Notes under the pieces: model-generated
Database searches by the model: none
What the model saw: the letters and a program-made list of their open reading frames with translations, nothing else
What the model was told of the DNA's origin: nothing
In this document: piece by piece, positions 1 to 9,140 of the stretch
How the letters are laid out: the number at the start of each line of letters is the position of its first letter
Numbering within the stretch: the stretch's first letter is position 1
Position numbers and translations under genes: made by a program
Origin: Planctomycetaceae bacterium
Lineage (GTDB): Bacteria; Planctomycetota; Planctomycetia; Planctomycetales; Planctomycetaceae
NCBI GenBank assembly: GCA_017795105.1
Contig: CP051247.1
Location: 3,276,001 to 3,340,000 of the forward strand
Length of the DNA stretch: 64,000 bases
Reading direction: 5' to 3'

Positions 1-1
1 G

Positions 2-751
2 AAGTTCTTTTCCAAGCCGGGCTCGTACCGCTATGTCGATGGGCGGAACGCCTTCTATGTCGTCGACAATCAGCAGGTCGTCCACGGCGTCGTCCGCTGT
101 CTGCAGCCTCGGCATTATGACATGGCGGCTCGGGTTTCGAACAATCACCTGTCGGGGATGCTGAACAACACGCGAACGCGAACCTGGATCGGTTATGTTG
201 GCAACAACGACGACGTCAACATTGCCCTGCCGAACGGAAAGCAGCTCCGCTGTCATAAACGCGCGTGGCACTTTATCGACCGGGAACTTCTGATCGATGT
301 GCTGCGTGAGCATGGACTGTGCGAAGAACTCTTACAGACGCTGATTCCGACACTGTTTGCCGTTTCGGACATGCGAAAAGGAACCGTCGTTCTTCTTCCC
401 GATGACGACTCCGCCCTCCCGCCGGAAGCCGGCCGCATCGACGATTCCCCGCTCGGTGAGCAGCTGGCGCTCAATGTGAATCAGTCGAATTTTTCGGCTC
501 TGGCACGTCGGAACGCGGCGATCGGTCTGCTGACGTCCGACGGTTTGACGGTGGTCTCCCGCGAAGGGAAAGTCCTCCGCTGTGGTTCTATCATCGCGAT
601 GGATGCCTACGAAGTCTCGTTCCTCTCCGGCGGCGGCCGCACCCACGCCGCCCGGGCAGCCTCCCGATACGGATATGTCATCAAGGTATCCGAAGACGGC
701 CCAATCTCCCTGTTCAGCAACGGGGAATGCCTGCTGACGTATCGATTCTGA
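2..751 (+). CDS. Diadenylate-cyclase-like (DisA_N/DAC fold) protein, 3' part only
   Basis: The reading frame is open from the left edge of the window, so the true start lies upstream and only about 249 C-terminal residues are present. The last 90 residues resemble the DisA_N/DAC c-di-AMP synthase fold: a SDGLTVVSREGKVL strand-turn-strand where DAC enzymes have DGA, then GGGRTHAARAAS where they have G-T-R-H-R-x-A, then a GYVIKVSEDGPISLFSNGE end strand. The residues before this form a separate region I cannot name, possibly a sensor domain of the kind fused to DAC domains in other bacteria. Both signature motifs are altered, so the protein could be a variant cyclase or a nucleotide-binding relative without activity. 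The fold assignment is by eye. Confidence 0.55.
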   Translation, partial: KFFSKPGSYRYVDGRNAFYVVDNQQVVHGVVRCLQPRHYDMAARVSNNHLSGMLNNTRTRTWIGYVGNNDDVNIALPNGKQLRCHKRAWHFIDRELLIDVLREHGLCEELLQTLIPTLFAVSDMRKGTVVLLPDDDSALPPEAGRIDDSPLGEQLALNVNQSNFSALARRNAAIGLLTSDGLTVVSREGKVLRCGSIIAMDAYEVSFLSGGGRTHAARAASRYGYVIKVSEDGPISLFSNGECLLTYRF

Positions 752-975
752 GCAGGCCGATGCGGGGAGGGACGGGTCTGATCGATACATCGGATATGCC
801 ACCCCATGGTGGTATCAGTCAACATCCCCGCTCGTAGCGTCGTTTTCTTAACCCGATACGTCAGTGAGGGACGCACGCCGAACGCCCTTGCTCACGCGTC
901 GGGTCAGGATACCCAGGAACACGTCGCACGGTGCAATGAGAGTGCGACGTGGTGTTAAGCATTGAACGTCGATTT

Positions 976-1003
976 GCTGGGATACGGCTACGCCTATCCC
1001 AGC
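976..1003. repeat. Small dispersed hairpin, GCTGGGATA type
   Basis: The arms GCTGGGATA and TATCCCAGC form a 9-bp perfect stem around a GC-rich loop. A close relative with the same stem and the same first loop bases (CGGC) lies at 24242-24269, also between genes. This suggests a dispersed family rather than a chance palindrome. Confidence 0.6.
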
Positions 1004-1053
1004 CTAAGGGGCTGCGACGATCCCAGATTTACAAGGGTATTGCTGGAGACTTC

Positions 1054-1211
1054 ACGGGTGGCCCGTCCGCTTCAGCGGGCGGGTCGCGGAAGCGACAAGA
1101 GGCTGCGCCATCCGCGTGTTGTACTGAAATCGTCCGGTCTTCAAAGAAACCGCGCGGATGGTGCGACCTCTTGTGACTTCGTCACCCGCCCGGCACGGGC
1201 GGGCCACCCGT
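1054..1211. repeat. REPIN/MITE-like element with inverted ends
   Basis: The ends ACGGGTGGCCCG and CGGGCCACCCGT are perfect 12-bp inverted repeats. Just inside the left end is a hairpin of GTCCGC/GCGGGC type, then a second palindrome TCGCGGAAGCGA followed by CAAGAGG. The right half mirrors this order with CCTCTTGTGACTTCGTCACC and another hairpin. The same module order with different stem sequences recurs at 11739, 19949, 20252, 20451 and 24113. The element ends just past the stop codon of the NfeD-like gene and may also act as a terminator. Confidence 0.65.
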
Positions 1212-1222
1212 TCCCTTTCAGC

Positions 1223-3511
1223 TTACGCCGTGGCGTCGCTGGAGAGTTCGCGGACGACGACTCGGGAGCCGCGCATTTCGATGATCTCGATCGGCGAGTC
1301 CTGCTGGATGTACGGTCCCTGCGTGACGACATCGACAATTTCATCGGCGAAGCGGGCTTTCCCAGACGGGCGGAGGATTGTCGTTGCTTTCCCTTTCTGA
1401 CCGACGTGCAGTCCCTGTTGCGGGTTCGCCAGATCGGGCCTCAACTGCAGTGACTCGGTATCTCCGGCATGCTTACGGACCGGGGGTGTGAGGACCACAT
1501 GCCGCAGAAACGGGATCTGGGGCAGATACTTGCTGATCACCATCGACGTCGCGATCACCGCGACGATCGGCACGGTGAGCATTGTGACCACCTGCACGAA
1601 CTTCTGCGAATCGACTTCGGGTTCTATGTTGTTGAACGTTTCGCTCGCGAGTACGAGCGACAGGACCATCATTAGTCCGCCGGAAACGCCAAAGACGCCG
1701 AAGCCGGGCACGATGAAGATCTCCATCAGGATGCAGGCGATGCCCATCATGAACAGCACGATTTCGAGTCCGGTGGCCGTGCCGCCCAGATATCGACTCC
1801 AGAAGAAGATGCCGAAGCAGAGGGCCGAACAGATGCCGAAGATCCCGACCATGAAATGCAGTTCGATGTAGATACAGATGATCGCCACGAACAGCAGGAA
1901 GCCGGTCACGAATGGATCGTTCAGAATGTAAACCAGCGTGTCGACCCATGTCCGGCCGACGGCGTCGAGCTTCACATCAGCCGGGATGTTGAGTCGGTCT
2001 TTGAGTTCATCGAGATCCTGCACAACGCCGGCGGCGATCTTCAGTTCAACCGCTCGATCATCCTGCACCGTCAGCAGCTGGTCCTTGGCCGACTCCGGCA
2101 CGAGCGCCCCTTTGACCCACTCGCCGTTCGAATCGTTGATTTCCGCTTCGCTCATGTACCAGACGCGTCCGGTATCGCGATGGGTGACCTGAAAGACTTC
2201 GAGATCTTTGAACGACATCGCTTCGAGCAGTGCCGAGGGGCGGTTCTTGCGTTCGGCGAGTGATTTCAGAGTCTGCCGCAGTGGACTGAGCAGCTTTTCG
2301 GGAACGCGTTTGAAGGCTCCATCGAACTCCTGCTGAATCACGCCGGCATCGCCAATCTGACCATCCGGCCCCATGTAGATCTCATCACATCCCAGAGCAG
2401 TAATGGCAGCTGAGCTGATGGCGTGATCGGGCACGTAAGCAATCGTCCGCACGTTCTTCTCATCGAGATCGGCGATCAGGTTCGCCAGATTGGTCCCGGA
2501 CATCAGATATCCGCCGGGCGACTCGATGCGGAAGATCAGCACCTCGGCGTCTTCCACCAGAGCCCGTTCGATCTGCCGCTGAATAAAGGCTTCGAGCACC
2601 GGGTCGATGATGTCGGTCACTTCGATCAATTTGACGACTGTCGATTCGCCCTGACCGCGATGCTCCCGCAGATTCTGCGGATCGATGCCGTACAGGTCGG
2701 CCAGTTCGGCTCGGGTGTCGAGCGTCTGCGAAACGAGAATGCCAAGTTCGCGCGCCGCCTGCCCGGAGAAAATCCCCCGCTGACCTTTGTCCTTGATCAC
2801 TTCGACATCGGTGATGGCCAGCTCGTTATCGCGAAGCACCTTGGCCTGCTGTTCTGTCACGACCCGCTTTTCGGAAACGCCATCGCGTTCGATCGTCGCC
2901 ACAAGGAGCGTCACCTGCGGATTGAGCATCCCCTGGACTAGATCGCTGTTGAGCCGCAGGTTGTGGCGTTTATCGACCAGCGAGAGCACAAGTTGTTCTT
3001 CATCGGGATCGACGGCTTTCCCCCGGCCGATGTCGCCCAGTTCGGCATCCGGCTGCATGACAATATCCTGGCAGCCGAGCGCGATGACGACGTTGTTCCC
3101 GGTCACCGTTTCCGGTACCCAGGCGATTGTTTTCACGCGATCGATCTTGGAGGAGGTGAGGAACTTGGCCAGTCCGTGAACCTGATAGAACTCACTCTGC
3201 CCCGGTCGAATCTCGAGAATCAGAAACGCGGGGCGATCCTCGGTGCGAGCCAGTTCCTGCAGCTTCAGTGCCGTGTTGCGGACGGTGCGGAAGACACTAT
3301 CATCGACGGGACTGTCGACGACCACGTAGCGGGCGACAGGTGTCTTTCGTGGTCCAGCGTCCTTCTCCACGGCTTCGTCGACGACCGGCTCCAGATCGGT
3401 TTCGTCGGCATGCAGCCTCGGCGAAGCGAGCATGGCCGACAGGCATACCGCAAGAGAGCAGAGCCAGAATGGCAACAGGCTGCTCAGCCGGGGTCGTTCG
3501 TAACTGCCCAT
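1223..3511 (-). CDS. nfeD: NfeD-like membrane protein with tandem ClpP-class domains
   Basis: This is a long-form NfeD/SppA-related protein of about 762 residues. An N-terminal hydrophobic signal segment (about 12-32) is followed by two ClpP/crotonase-like domains, about 60-190 and 290-400. Three or four membrane helices (about 535-660) and a C-terminal OB-fold NfeD domain come last. The second domain keeps a plausible Ser nucleophile in the motif AISSAAITALGCDEI. The matching stretch of the first, TVTGNNVVIALGCQDI, has Asn there, so the first copy looks inactive. NfeD/stomatin systems act in membrane protein quality control. The ATG at 3511, with GGAGAT upstream, is preferred over the TTG at 3532. 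Confidence 0.88.
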   Translation of the reverse strand: MGSYERPRLSSLLPFWLCSLAVCLSAMLASPRLHADETDLEPVVDEAVEKDAGPRKTPVARYVVVDSPVDDSVFRTVRNTALKLQELARTEDRPAFLILEIRPGQSEFYQVHGLAKFLTSSKIDRVKTIAWVPETVTGNNVVIALGCQDIVMQPDAELGDIGRGKAVDPDEEQLVLSLVDKRHNLRLNSDLVQGMLNPQVTLLVATIERDGVSEKRVVTEQQAKVLRDNELAITDVEVIKDKGQRGIFSGQAARELGILVSQTLDTRAELADLYGIDPQNLREHRGQGESTVVKLIEVTDIIDPVLEAFIQRQIERALVEDAEVLIFRIESPGGYLMSGTNLANLIADLDEKNVRTIAYVPDHAISSAAITALGCDEIYMGPDGQIGDAGVIQQEFDGAFKRVPEKLLSPLRQTLKSLAERKNRPSALLEAMSFKDLEVFQVTHRDTGRVWYMSEAEINDSNGEWVKGALVPESAKDQLLTVQDDRAVELKIAAGVVQDLDELKDRLNIPADVKLDAVGRTWVDTLVYILNDPFVTGFLLFVAIICIYIELHFMVGIFGICSALCFGIFFWSRYLGGTATGLEIVLFMMGIACILMEIFIVPGFGVFGVSGGLMMVLSLVLASETFNNIEPEVDSQKFVQVVTMLTVPIVAVIATSMVISKYLPQIPFLRHVVLTPPVRKHAGDTESLQLRPDLANPQQGLHVGQKGKATTILRPSGKARFADEIVDVVTQGPYIQQDSPIEIIEMRGSRVVVRELSSDATA

Positions 3512-3765
3512 GTTCACGTATCTCCGGTTCAAGTCGAAAGACGGAGGCCGTCTCTCGAGCGACGCACCCCGATCCCATTCTCACCGCTCAGGGATCGAAA
3601 ATCCAGTATCGTTGTCTGATCTGGCGACAACGACGGCACGTGAACAGATTCAACAGGCGGGTTCACGCCCGGAGACAACGGAACCGAACCGGTCCCGGAT
3701 CAACAAAGCTCCCTCATTTCAGCGGAAATGATTCGGCAAGAGGGACACGTTGCGAGGGAACCGGA

Positions 3766-4791
3766 TCAGGCCGCTTTGAGAGCCGGACTCTGGACCAGTT
3801 CGCTGAGCAGCAGTCCGCCGCGAAGCGAAGCAAACCGGAAGTCGGTCACGCGACGGAGCGCCGAGATTTGCAGCGGCAGTTCGACGTTAAGCAGCGACTG
3901 CGAGAAGATGTGCTCCAGACCAGCCGGTTTGGCCAGCGGCCCGCCGATGATGAGCGGCAGGCGTCGTGGCAACTGGTGCAGCAGACGCGGTGTCAGTTCC
4001 TGCTGCAGACGGAACAGGATGACATGCGCCAGTTCCCGGTACTGGTTTCGCAGTTCGAGCGTTCGCGGATCGATAATTCGATTCAGCGTCAGCACGCCTT
4101 CCCGCCATTCCTGAAGCGGACGGATATCGAGGGCTTCCCGGCCATCCTGCAGGCGGACGTAATTCTTTTCGGAAAGAGCGATCTCGCGATCCATTCGGGC
4201 TCCGCCGAAGGGCAGCGTGAACGTGGCGACCTGCCGCGTCTGAAACGCGATCGAGACATCGACCGAACAGTGGTCGAGATGAACGGCGATGCCGGAGTAA
4301 CCGAAGTCCGATCCTTCGCCGAAGATCAGTCCGAGACTCGGTGAAATCGTTTCAGGGGCGTAGCCCCGCAGTTTGACCAGATGACTGAGAAATTGCAGGT
4401 CGTGCTCTTCATCGAGTGTCGGTTCATCGCTGAGAGCAGCGATGACCAGTCCTCGTGAGCCAGCCGGCGGAGAAGGCGGCAACAGCCCTTCCACGAGTGC
4501 TCCGAGCAACTGACGGGAAACCGGATCGTTCTGCCGCAGCCGCGTGCCATCGAGGACCGACTGCAGAGGAATCGAGAGCAGCTCGGCCAGTTCCCGGGCG
4601 GCCATGCCGTAAACGAGCATGCCTTCATCGCAGGCGGCGAATCCTTCCCCGTGCCGCTCCAGCAGACGCCGCTGGGCATCGAGCGAATTGACGACCACAT
4701 AGTCTGTGGGAACGCGACGGGCCAGTAATCGGCCTCCTTCCCGCCGCAGCGAGCGAAACTCGCCGCCACCGAATTCAATTGCGATCTGCAT
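3766..4791 (-). CDS. Unknown protein, possible actin-like ATPase fold
   Basis: The 341-residue protein has no signal peptide and no membrane helix. It opens with a beta-strand pair (MQIAIEFGGGEFRSLRREGG). The middle holds DFGYSGIAVHLDHCSVDVSIAF, which reads like the phosphate-2 strand pair of the actin/Hsp70/PilM fold, followed by LPFGGARMDREIA. Near the end, LPLIIGGPLAKPAGLEHIF resembles the adenosine-binding GG loop. These matches are by eye and weak singly. It is followed 171 bp upstream by the SLBB protein gene on the same strand, so the two could be co-transcribed. The ATG at 4791 is chosen because the longer frame would need a TTG. Confidence 0.6.
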   Translation of the reverse strand: MQIAIEFGGGEFRSLRREGGRLLARRVPTDYVVVNSLDAQRRLLERHGEGFAACDEGMLVYGMAARELAELLSIPLQSVLDGTRLRQNDPVSRQLLGALVEGLLPPSPPAGSRGLVIAALSDEPTLDEEHDLQFLSHLVKLRGYAPETISPSLGLIFGEGSDFGYSGIAVHLDHCSVDVSIAFQTRQVATFTLPFGGARMDREIALSEKNYVRLQDGREALDIRPLQEWREGVLTLNRIIDPRTLELRNQYRELAHVILFRLQQELTPRLLHQLPRRLPLIIGGPLAKPAGLEHIFSQSLLNVELPLQISALRRVTDFRFASLRGGLLLSELVQSPALKAA

Positions 4792-4850
4792 GGTCAATCC
4801 ACTTCCTGTCTGTAGGCATCGTCACCGTTTGTTCGACTCGCTGAATGAGC

Positions 4851-6620
4851 TCAGGAGTTCGAAGTGGTCGACTGCTGGAACAGGGAATACTCGGATTCGC
4901 AGAGACCGGTCTGGCCCTGCCATTGGACGTCTTCTTTGGTGACCGGACGACGGAAGTGTGGTCCCGTAGAGCGATTTTCCCGCTCAGCCCGGGCCCCCGC
5001 TGAAATATGAGGCCGAGGGACTTCGTGAGCCGCATCGATCCGGAATTCATACTGCATGTGCGGCTTGCCGAAGAACTTCATCTCCCGCGGCAGGAGCACC
5101 CGTTCTTCAATCACCGGCACGCGTTCTTCAACGTTCGTGGACTTCTCGGTCGCCACCTCCGGTTCCTGGACTGGCACGGGGCGACGGACAGGTTTCTCCC
5201 GAACCGGTTGAGGCAATTCTTCGGAAAGTCCGTTCTGACTCAGATGAGCCCGGATGGACGCAAAGATCACCGTTACCACGCCGATCACGACAATCGCCCC
5301 TGCAACGAAACCGATCAGCGAAGCACTCGAAGAGCCGGGCCGGTCGAGAGGCGTGGGCACCACTTCGCCAGCGGCTGCCATGTGAATCTCATCCCGGCGG
5401 TCCGGGTTTCCTTCGTTACGGGTGACAATGTAAGAATCAGGAGTTGAGTTGAACTCTTCAAACAGATCGAGTCCGGTCGCGTCCGTCAGTGTCTCCTCCG
5501 TGCCGGGGATCACCAGAGCGGCTACGCGAGACTCCGTTTCCTCATCGTGAGCGGCGATTTCGGAGGTCGGAGCAGCCTCTGGTGCCGGAACGGCTTCGGC
5601 GGTCGGATTCGGCAAGGTCGAAGGGACCGACAATCCCGACACGCTGGATCCCGTGTCTGGCGGCAGAAGCGACACGTCCTGCGGCTGGGCTTCTTTGGTT
5701 TGAGGAGGCGTGGCTGTCTGGTTCATCGAGGGCTTCACCGGCACCGGTGCCAGATCCGTCGAGATGTCGCTCTGCGAGGAATCGGAAGTCGTTTCCTGCG
5801 ACCAGCTCGGTTCATAGCCGAACGGAGTCGACGGTTGGATCAGCGGTTCGCTGGCAGTTGTAGGTGCAGATGTCTTAACGTCAGCGACGTCGAGAATCTG
5901 GGGCAGTCGCGGAAGGTCGTTCGTATTCACCACTCGCGAGGGAACGGCCAGGACCATGCCGTCGGAAAGAAGACCGGGATTGGTCCGGGAGCGATTGCCG
6001 GCGAGAACCACGGTTCCCTCGGCGACACGCGACGGCTGCTTCAGCCATTGAGTCAGCAGACTGTCGATTGTCAGCCCCGTTTCCCAGAGCGGCATGACCA
6101 CTGGATGCGGTTGCAGCCCGATCAGGACCACGTGTCCATGACCCGAATTCCCTTTCGCGGTCTGCTGTTGCTGACTGCGAACGACGGCGACCGAATCGGA
6201 CTTTTCTGAGTTCGTAAACGAAACGGTTCGGGCCCGGCTCGGAGCCGCCTGTTCGATGACGACCGCATCGCCCGGACGCAGCTTGTATTCGAGTTGCGGT
6301 GTGTAGAGCAGAACGACTCCCGCCCGTCCCCCGCGGACAATCTGAACCTTCCGGCCCGCGGTGTCGAGAAGACCGCCGGCTCGGGTGATCAGATCCTGCA
6401 GGGCAATCGATTCGGTCGAGATCTTGTACGTTCCCGGCGAGTGGACCGCTCCAATCAGGGCGACGGCCGGTGCTTTGGTGGCTGTGTCGTCGGGAGACTC
6501 AAATCGAATCACCTTCGGGGCGAATGCCAGGCACTGAGGAGCAGGCGCGAGGATCGCGACGACCAGTCCCAGACAGGTCATCCAGCGAATTCCCGAACGG
6601 GCATATTCCATTGCGCTCAT
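4851..6620 (-). CDS. SLBB-domain single-pass membrane protein
   Basis: The 589-residue protein has an N-terminal signal segment ending near CLAFAPK. An SLBB beta-grasp domain follows at about 50-125: VALIGAVHSPGTYKIS, an AGG turn, and LRPGDAVVIEQ. A long low-complexity Pro/Ser/Thr/Glu-rich stretch leads to one membrane helix at about 440-465 (SLIGFVAGAIVVIGVVTVIF). The C-terminal tail is Arg/Pro-rich and probably cytoplasmic. SLBB domains occur in polysaccharide export (Wza) proteins, but there is no poly-export domain here. The layout suggests a periplasmic ligand- or polymer-binding protein. GGGAGATCAGA just before the ATG supports the start. Confidence 0.75.
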   Translation of the reverse strand: MSAMEYARSGIRWMTCLGLVVAILAPAPQCLAFAPKVIRFESPDDTATKAPAVALIGAVHSPGTYKISTESIALQDLITRAGGLLDTAGRKVQIVRGGRAGVVLLYTPQLEYKLRPGDAVVIEQAAPSRARTVSFTNSEKSDSVAVVRSQQQQTAKGNSGHGHVVLIGLQPHPVVMPLWETGLTIDSLLTQWLKQPSRVAEGTVVLAGNRSRTNPGLLSDGMVLAVPSRVVNTNDLPRLPQILDVADVKTSAPTTASEPLIQPSTPFGYEPSWSQETTSDSSQSDISTDLAPVPVKPSMNQTATPPQTKEAQPQDVSLLPPDTGSSVSGLSVPSTLPNPTAEAVPAPEAAPTSEIAAHDEETESRVAALVIPGTEETLTDATGLDLFEEFNSTPDSYIVTRNEGNPDRRDEIHMAAAGEVVPTPLDRPGSSSASLIGFVAGAIVVIGVVTVIFASIRAHLSQNGLSEELPQPVREKPVRRPVPVQEPEVATEKSTNVEERVPVIEERVLLPREMKFFGKPHMQYEFRIDAAHEVPRPHISAGARAERENRSTGPHFRRPVTKEDVQWQGQTGLCESEYSLFQQSTTSNS

Positions 6621-6875
6621 TCTGATCTCCCGTCCCCATTTTCCGTCTGGTCTTGGGAATGGTCTCGTACTGTCGTCAGGATCTGGTCAGTGACGTCCGT
6701 CGCACGTTGTGAGAAACATTCCACACGCGCAGGACGACCGCCGGGCGGGAAACCCGCTATAATCCTGATAATCGGCAAAACTGGTCGCCGACATTGACGC
6801 ATTTCTACTCGTACGCCCTCGGCAACCGAACGGACCCGCAAACCGGGCAATCTGGGAAGGCAAGGTGCTCTACTC

Positions 6876-7103
6876 ATGTGGCTGGGCGTCGGAACATTCT
6901 GGTTGTGGATCATCCTCGGCCCATTCCTCATCGGAATCGTCGTGCTGACTCTCATCTTCCTGACGATGGGGGGCGGCACCACCTTCCTCGACTTCATCTC
7001 CGTCCTCTTCAACACCGGCGCCAAACTGACCTGCTGGCACTGCGGACGGGAAACCCCAGCCGAACGGAAGCACTGCCGCCATTGCGGCAAAGAATTGCAG
7101 TAG
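6876..7103 (+). CDS. Small membrane protein with C-terminal zinc ribbon
   Basis: The 75-residue protein has one or two hydrophobic segments (about 3-32) and then a short double-CxxC zinc ribbon, CWHCGRETPAERKHCRHCG, with 13 residues between the first and last Cys pairs. Such tiny membrane-ribbon proteins are common and mostly uncharacterised. It stands alone between the divergent SLBB gene and the convergent glgB. A purine-rich GGGAAGGCAAGG lies 8-20 bases upstream of the ATG. It is a real gene because both the hydrophobic and Cys patterns are intact. Confidence 0.8.
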   Translation: MWLGVGTFWLWIILGPFLIGIVVLTLIFLTMGGGTTFLDFISVLFNTGAKLTCWHCGRETPAERKHCRHCGKELQ

Positions 7104-7128
7104 AGGCTTCCGCGAGCAGCCGCGCATG

Positions 7129-7154
7129 AAAAAAGCCACACCGGAGTGTGGCTT
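7129..7154 (-). terminator. Intrinsic terminator of glgB
   Basis: Read on the minus strand, a 9-bp perfect stem AAGCCACAC/GTGTGGCTT with a four-base loop is followed by a T-run. It begins 28 bases after the glgB stop codon. It may also stop transcription of the convergent zinc-ribbon gene. Confidence 0.85.
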
Positions 7155-7181
7155 GTGTCCTTTGCAGCGAGGAAGCGGCTA

Positions 7182-9140
7182 TCAGCCTTCGTGACGCAGA
7201 ACGAGCATTCCGAGCGGCGGAAGCACCACTTCGACGCTGTTCTTCCGACCGTGCATCGGCGTCGTTGTCGAGACGACTTTGCCTGCGTTGCCGACATCGG
7301 TCCCGCCGTAACGGTGAGCATCGCTGTTGAGAATCTCGCGATAGGTGCCGGACAGTGGCACGCCAACGCGGTAGCTCTCGCGAGGGATCGGCGTGAAGTT
7401 GAAGATACAGACCAGTGTTTCGGTCACGTTCTTCGACATCCGACAGAACGCATAGGTGCTGTTCTCGGCATCGTCGGCGTGAATCCACGAGAAGCCCGCT
7501 TCGCTGAAGTCGACTTCGTGCAGAGCAGGGTGCTCCCGCATCACGCGGTTCAGATCGCCGATAAAGTTGCGGATGCCATCGTGCTGCGTGTTGCCGATCA
7601 GCGCCCAGTCGAGCTCGGCGTCATGATTCCACTCGTGCCACTGGCCCATTTCGCAGCCCATGAACAGCAGCTTCTTGCCCGGCATACAGTACTGGTAGCC
7701 GTAGAGCAGACGCAGGTTGGCGAACTGCTGCCAGTAGTCGCCCGGCATCTGGGAGATGAGAGCCTTCTTCCCATGAACGACTTCGTCGTGCGAGAGTGGC
7801 AGAACAAAGTTCTCGGTGAAGGCGTAGATCATCCGGAATGAAAGCTCGTTCTGGTGATGTTTGCGGTGCACCGGGTTGTGGCGGATGTAATGCAGCGTGT
7901 CATTCATCCAGCCCATGTCCCACTTCATGGTGAAGCCGAGTCCACCTTCGTAGACCGGACGCGAAACGCCGCCCCAGGCGGTCGATTCTTCCGCCAGCGA
8001 CAACACGCCGGGATACTCGCCGTGCAGCATGACGTTCAGATCCTTGAGGAACTGAATCGCTTCCAGATTCTCACGCCCGCCGTGCCGGTTCGGAATCCAC
8101 TCGCCGTCTTTGCGGGAGTAGTCGAGGTAAAGCATCGACGCGACGGCATCCACGCGAATCCCGTCGATGTGATATTTATCGAGCCAGAAGCGAGCACTCG
8201 ACAGCAGGAAGTCGCGGACTTCGTTGCGGCCGAAGTTGAAGATGAACGTGTTCCAGTCCGGATGGAAACCCTGTCGCGGATCGGCATGCTCGTACAGAGC
8301 CGTGCCATCGAAGTTACCGATCGAATGCCCGTCGGTCGGGAAGTGAGCCGGAACCCAGTCGATGATCACGCCGATGCCGGCCTGGTGGAACTTGTCGATG
8401 AAGTACTTGAAGTCTTCCGGCGTCCCGAACCGAGAAGTCGGAGCGAAGTAGCCGGTTGTCTGGTAGCCCCAGGATCCATCGAATGGATGCTCGGTAATTG
8501 GCATCAGCTCGATGTGTGTGTAGCCCATTTCCTGGACGTAGCTCAGCATCTCCTCGGCCAGTTCCCGGTAGGTGTAGTACCGTCGGCCATCTTTCGGCCG
8601 TTTCCAGGAACCGAGGTGCACTTCATAGATTGAAATCGGCTGAGACATCCAGTCGGTCTTGCGGCGATAGTCCATCCAGCCGCCGTCCTGCCACTGATAG
8701 TCGTCCTGATAGACGATCGAAGCCGTTTTCGGGGGCTGCTCGCAATAGAAGGCGTAGGGATCCGATTTCTCGAGGATCTGTCCGGACTGGGTTTCGATGG
8801 CGAACTTATAGGTATCGCCGACTTTGACCTCGGGAATGAAGGCGGACCAGATGCCCGAATCGCTTCCCCAAAGTTCGTCCTTACCCGGCGTCCAGGAGTT
8901 CCGGTCACAGATCACGGAAACGCGGCGTGCATTCGGGGCCCAGACGGCGAAGCGGGTACCAGAAACACCTTCATGTTCGCCAGGGTGTGCTCCAAGGTAG
9001 TCGTACATTTTGCAGTGCATTCCTCGTGCTAGGGCAACCATATCGGCTGGGGACCAGGCGATGCGGCCCGTGGGGGCTGCGGTGGGACGCCGGTCCGGTT
9101 TGGACGTACGAATTTGGGTCTGGGAGGGAGTTGAACTCAT
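7182..9140 (-). CDS. glgB: 1,4-alpha-glucan (glycogen) branching enzyme
   Basis: This is a GH13 branching enzyme of about 652 residues that forms alpha-1,6 branches in glycogen. It has an N-terminal CBM48-like domain (YDYLGAHPGEHEG, FAVWAPNARRVSVICD), then the catalytic barrel. The barrel holds the nucleophile region GIRVDAVASMLYLDY, the acid/base region LSLAEESTAW and the third acidic site PLSHDEVVHGK. A beta-sandwich end follows. The ATG at 9140 gives a normal family length; the open frame runs about 100 codons further upstream, but that translation has no family-like sequence. No other glycogen genes are nearby, so it is probably a single transcription unit. Confidence 0.95.
   Translation of the reverse strand: MSSTPSQTQIRTSKPDRRPTAAPTGRIAWSPADMVALARGMHCKMYDYLGAHPGEHEGVSGTRFAVWAPNARRVSVICDRNSWTPGKDELWGSDSGIWSAFIPEVKVGDTYKFAIETQSGQILEKSDPYAFYCEQPPKTASIVYQDDYQWQDGGWMDYRRKTDWMSQPISIYEVHLGSWKRPKDGRRYYTYRELAEEMLSYVQEMGYTHIELMPITEHPFDGSWGYQTTGYFAPTSRFGTPEDFKYFIDKFHQAGIGVIIDWVPAHFPTDGHSIGNFDGTALYEHADPRQGFHPDWNTFIFNFGRNEVRDFLLSSARFWLDKYHIDGIRVDAVASMLYLDYSRKDGEWIPNRHGGRENLEAIQFLKDLNVMLHGEYPGVLSLAEESTAWGGVSRPVYEGGLGFTMKWDMGWMNDTLHYIRHNPVHRKHHQNELSFRMIYAFTENFVLPLSHDEVVHGKKALISQMPGDYWQQFANLRLLYGYQYCMPGKKLLFMGCEMGQWHEWNHDAELDWALIGNTQHDGIRNFIGDLNRVMREHPALHEVDFSEAGFSWIHADDAENSTYAFCRMSKNVTETLVCIFNFTPIPRESYRVGVPLSGTYREILNSDAHRYGGTDVGNAGKVVSTTTPMHGRKNSVEVVLPPLGMLVLRHEG

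Larger units (their letters stand above)
752..1222. other. Intergenic region with palindromic repeats
   Basis: No convincing gene is seen in this 471-bp gap between two convergent genes. It holds one simple hairpin (976-1003) and one paired-hairpin element (1054-1211), listed separately. Short open frames here cross the palindromes and look accidental. Confidence 0.6.

Noticed and set aside
6617..7366. A 249-codon minus-strand frame across the zinc-ribbon gene
   Set aside because: It overlaps the SLBB gene start, the zinc-ribbon gene and the end of glgB, and its translation has no recognisable pattern.
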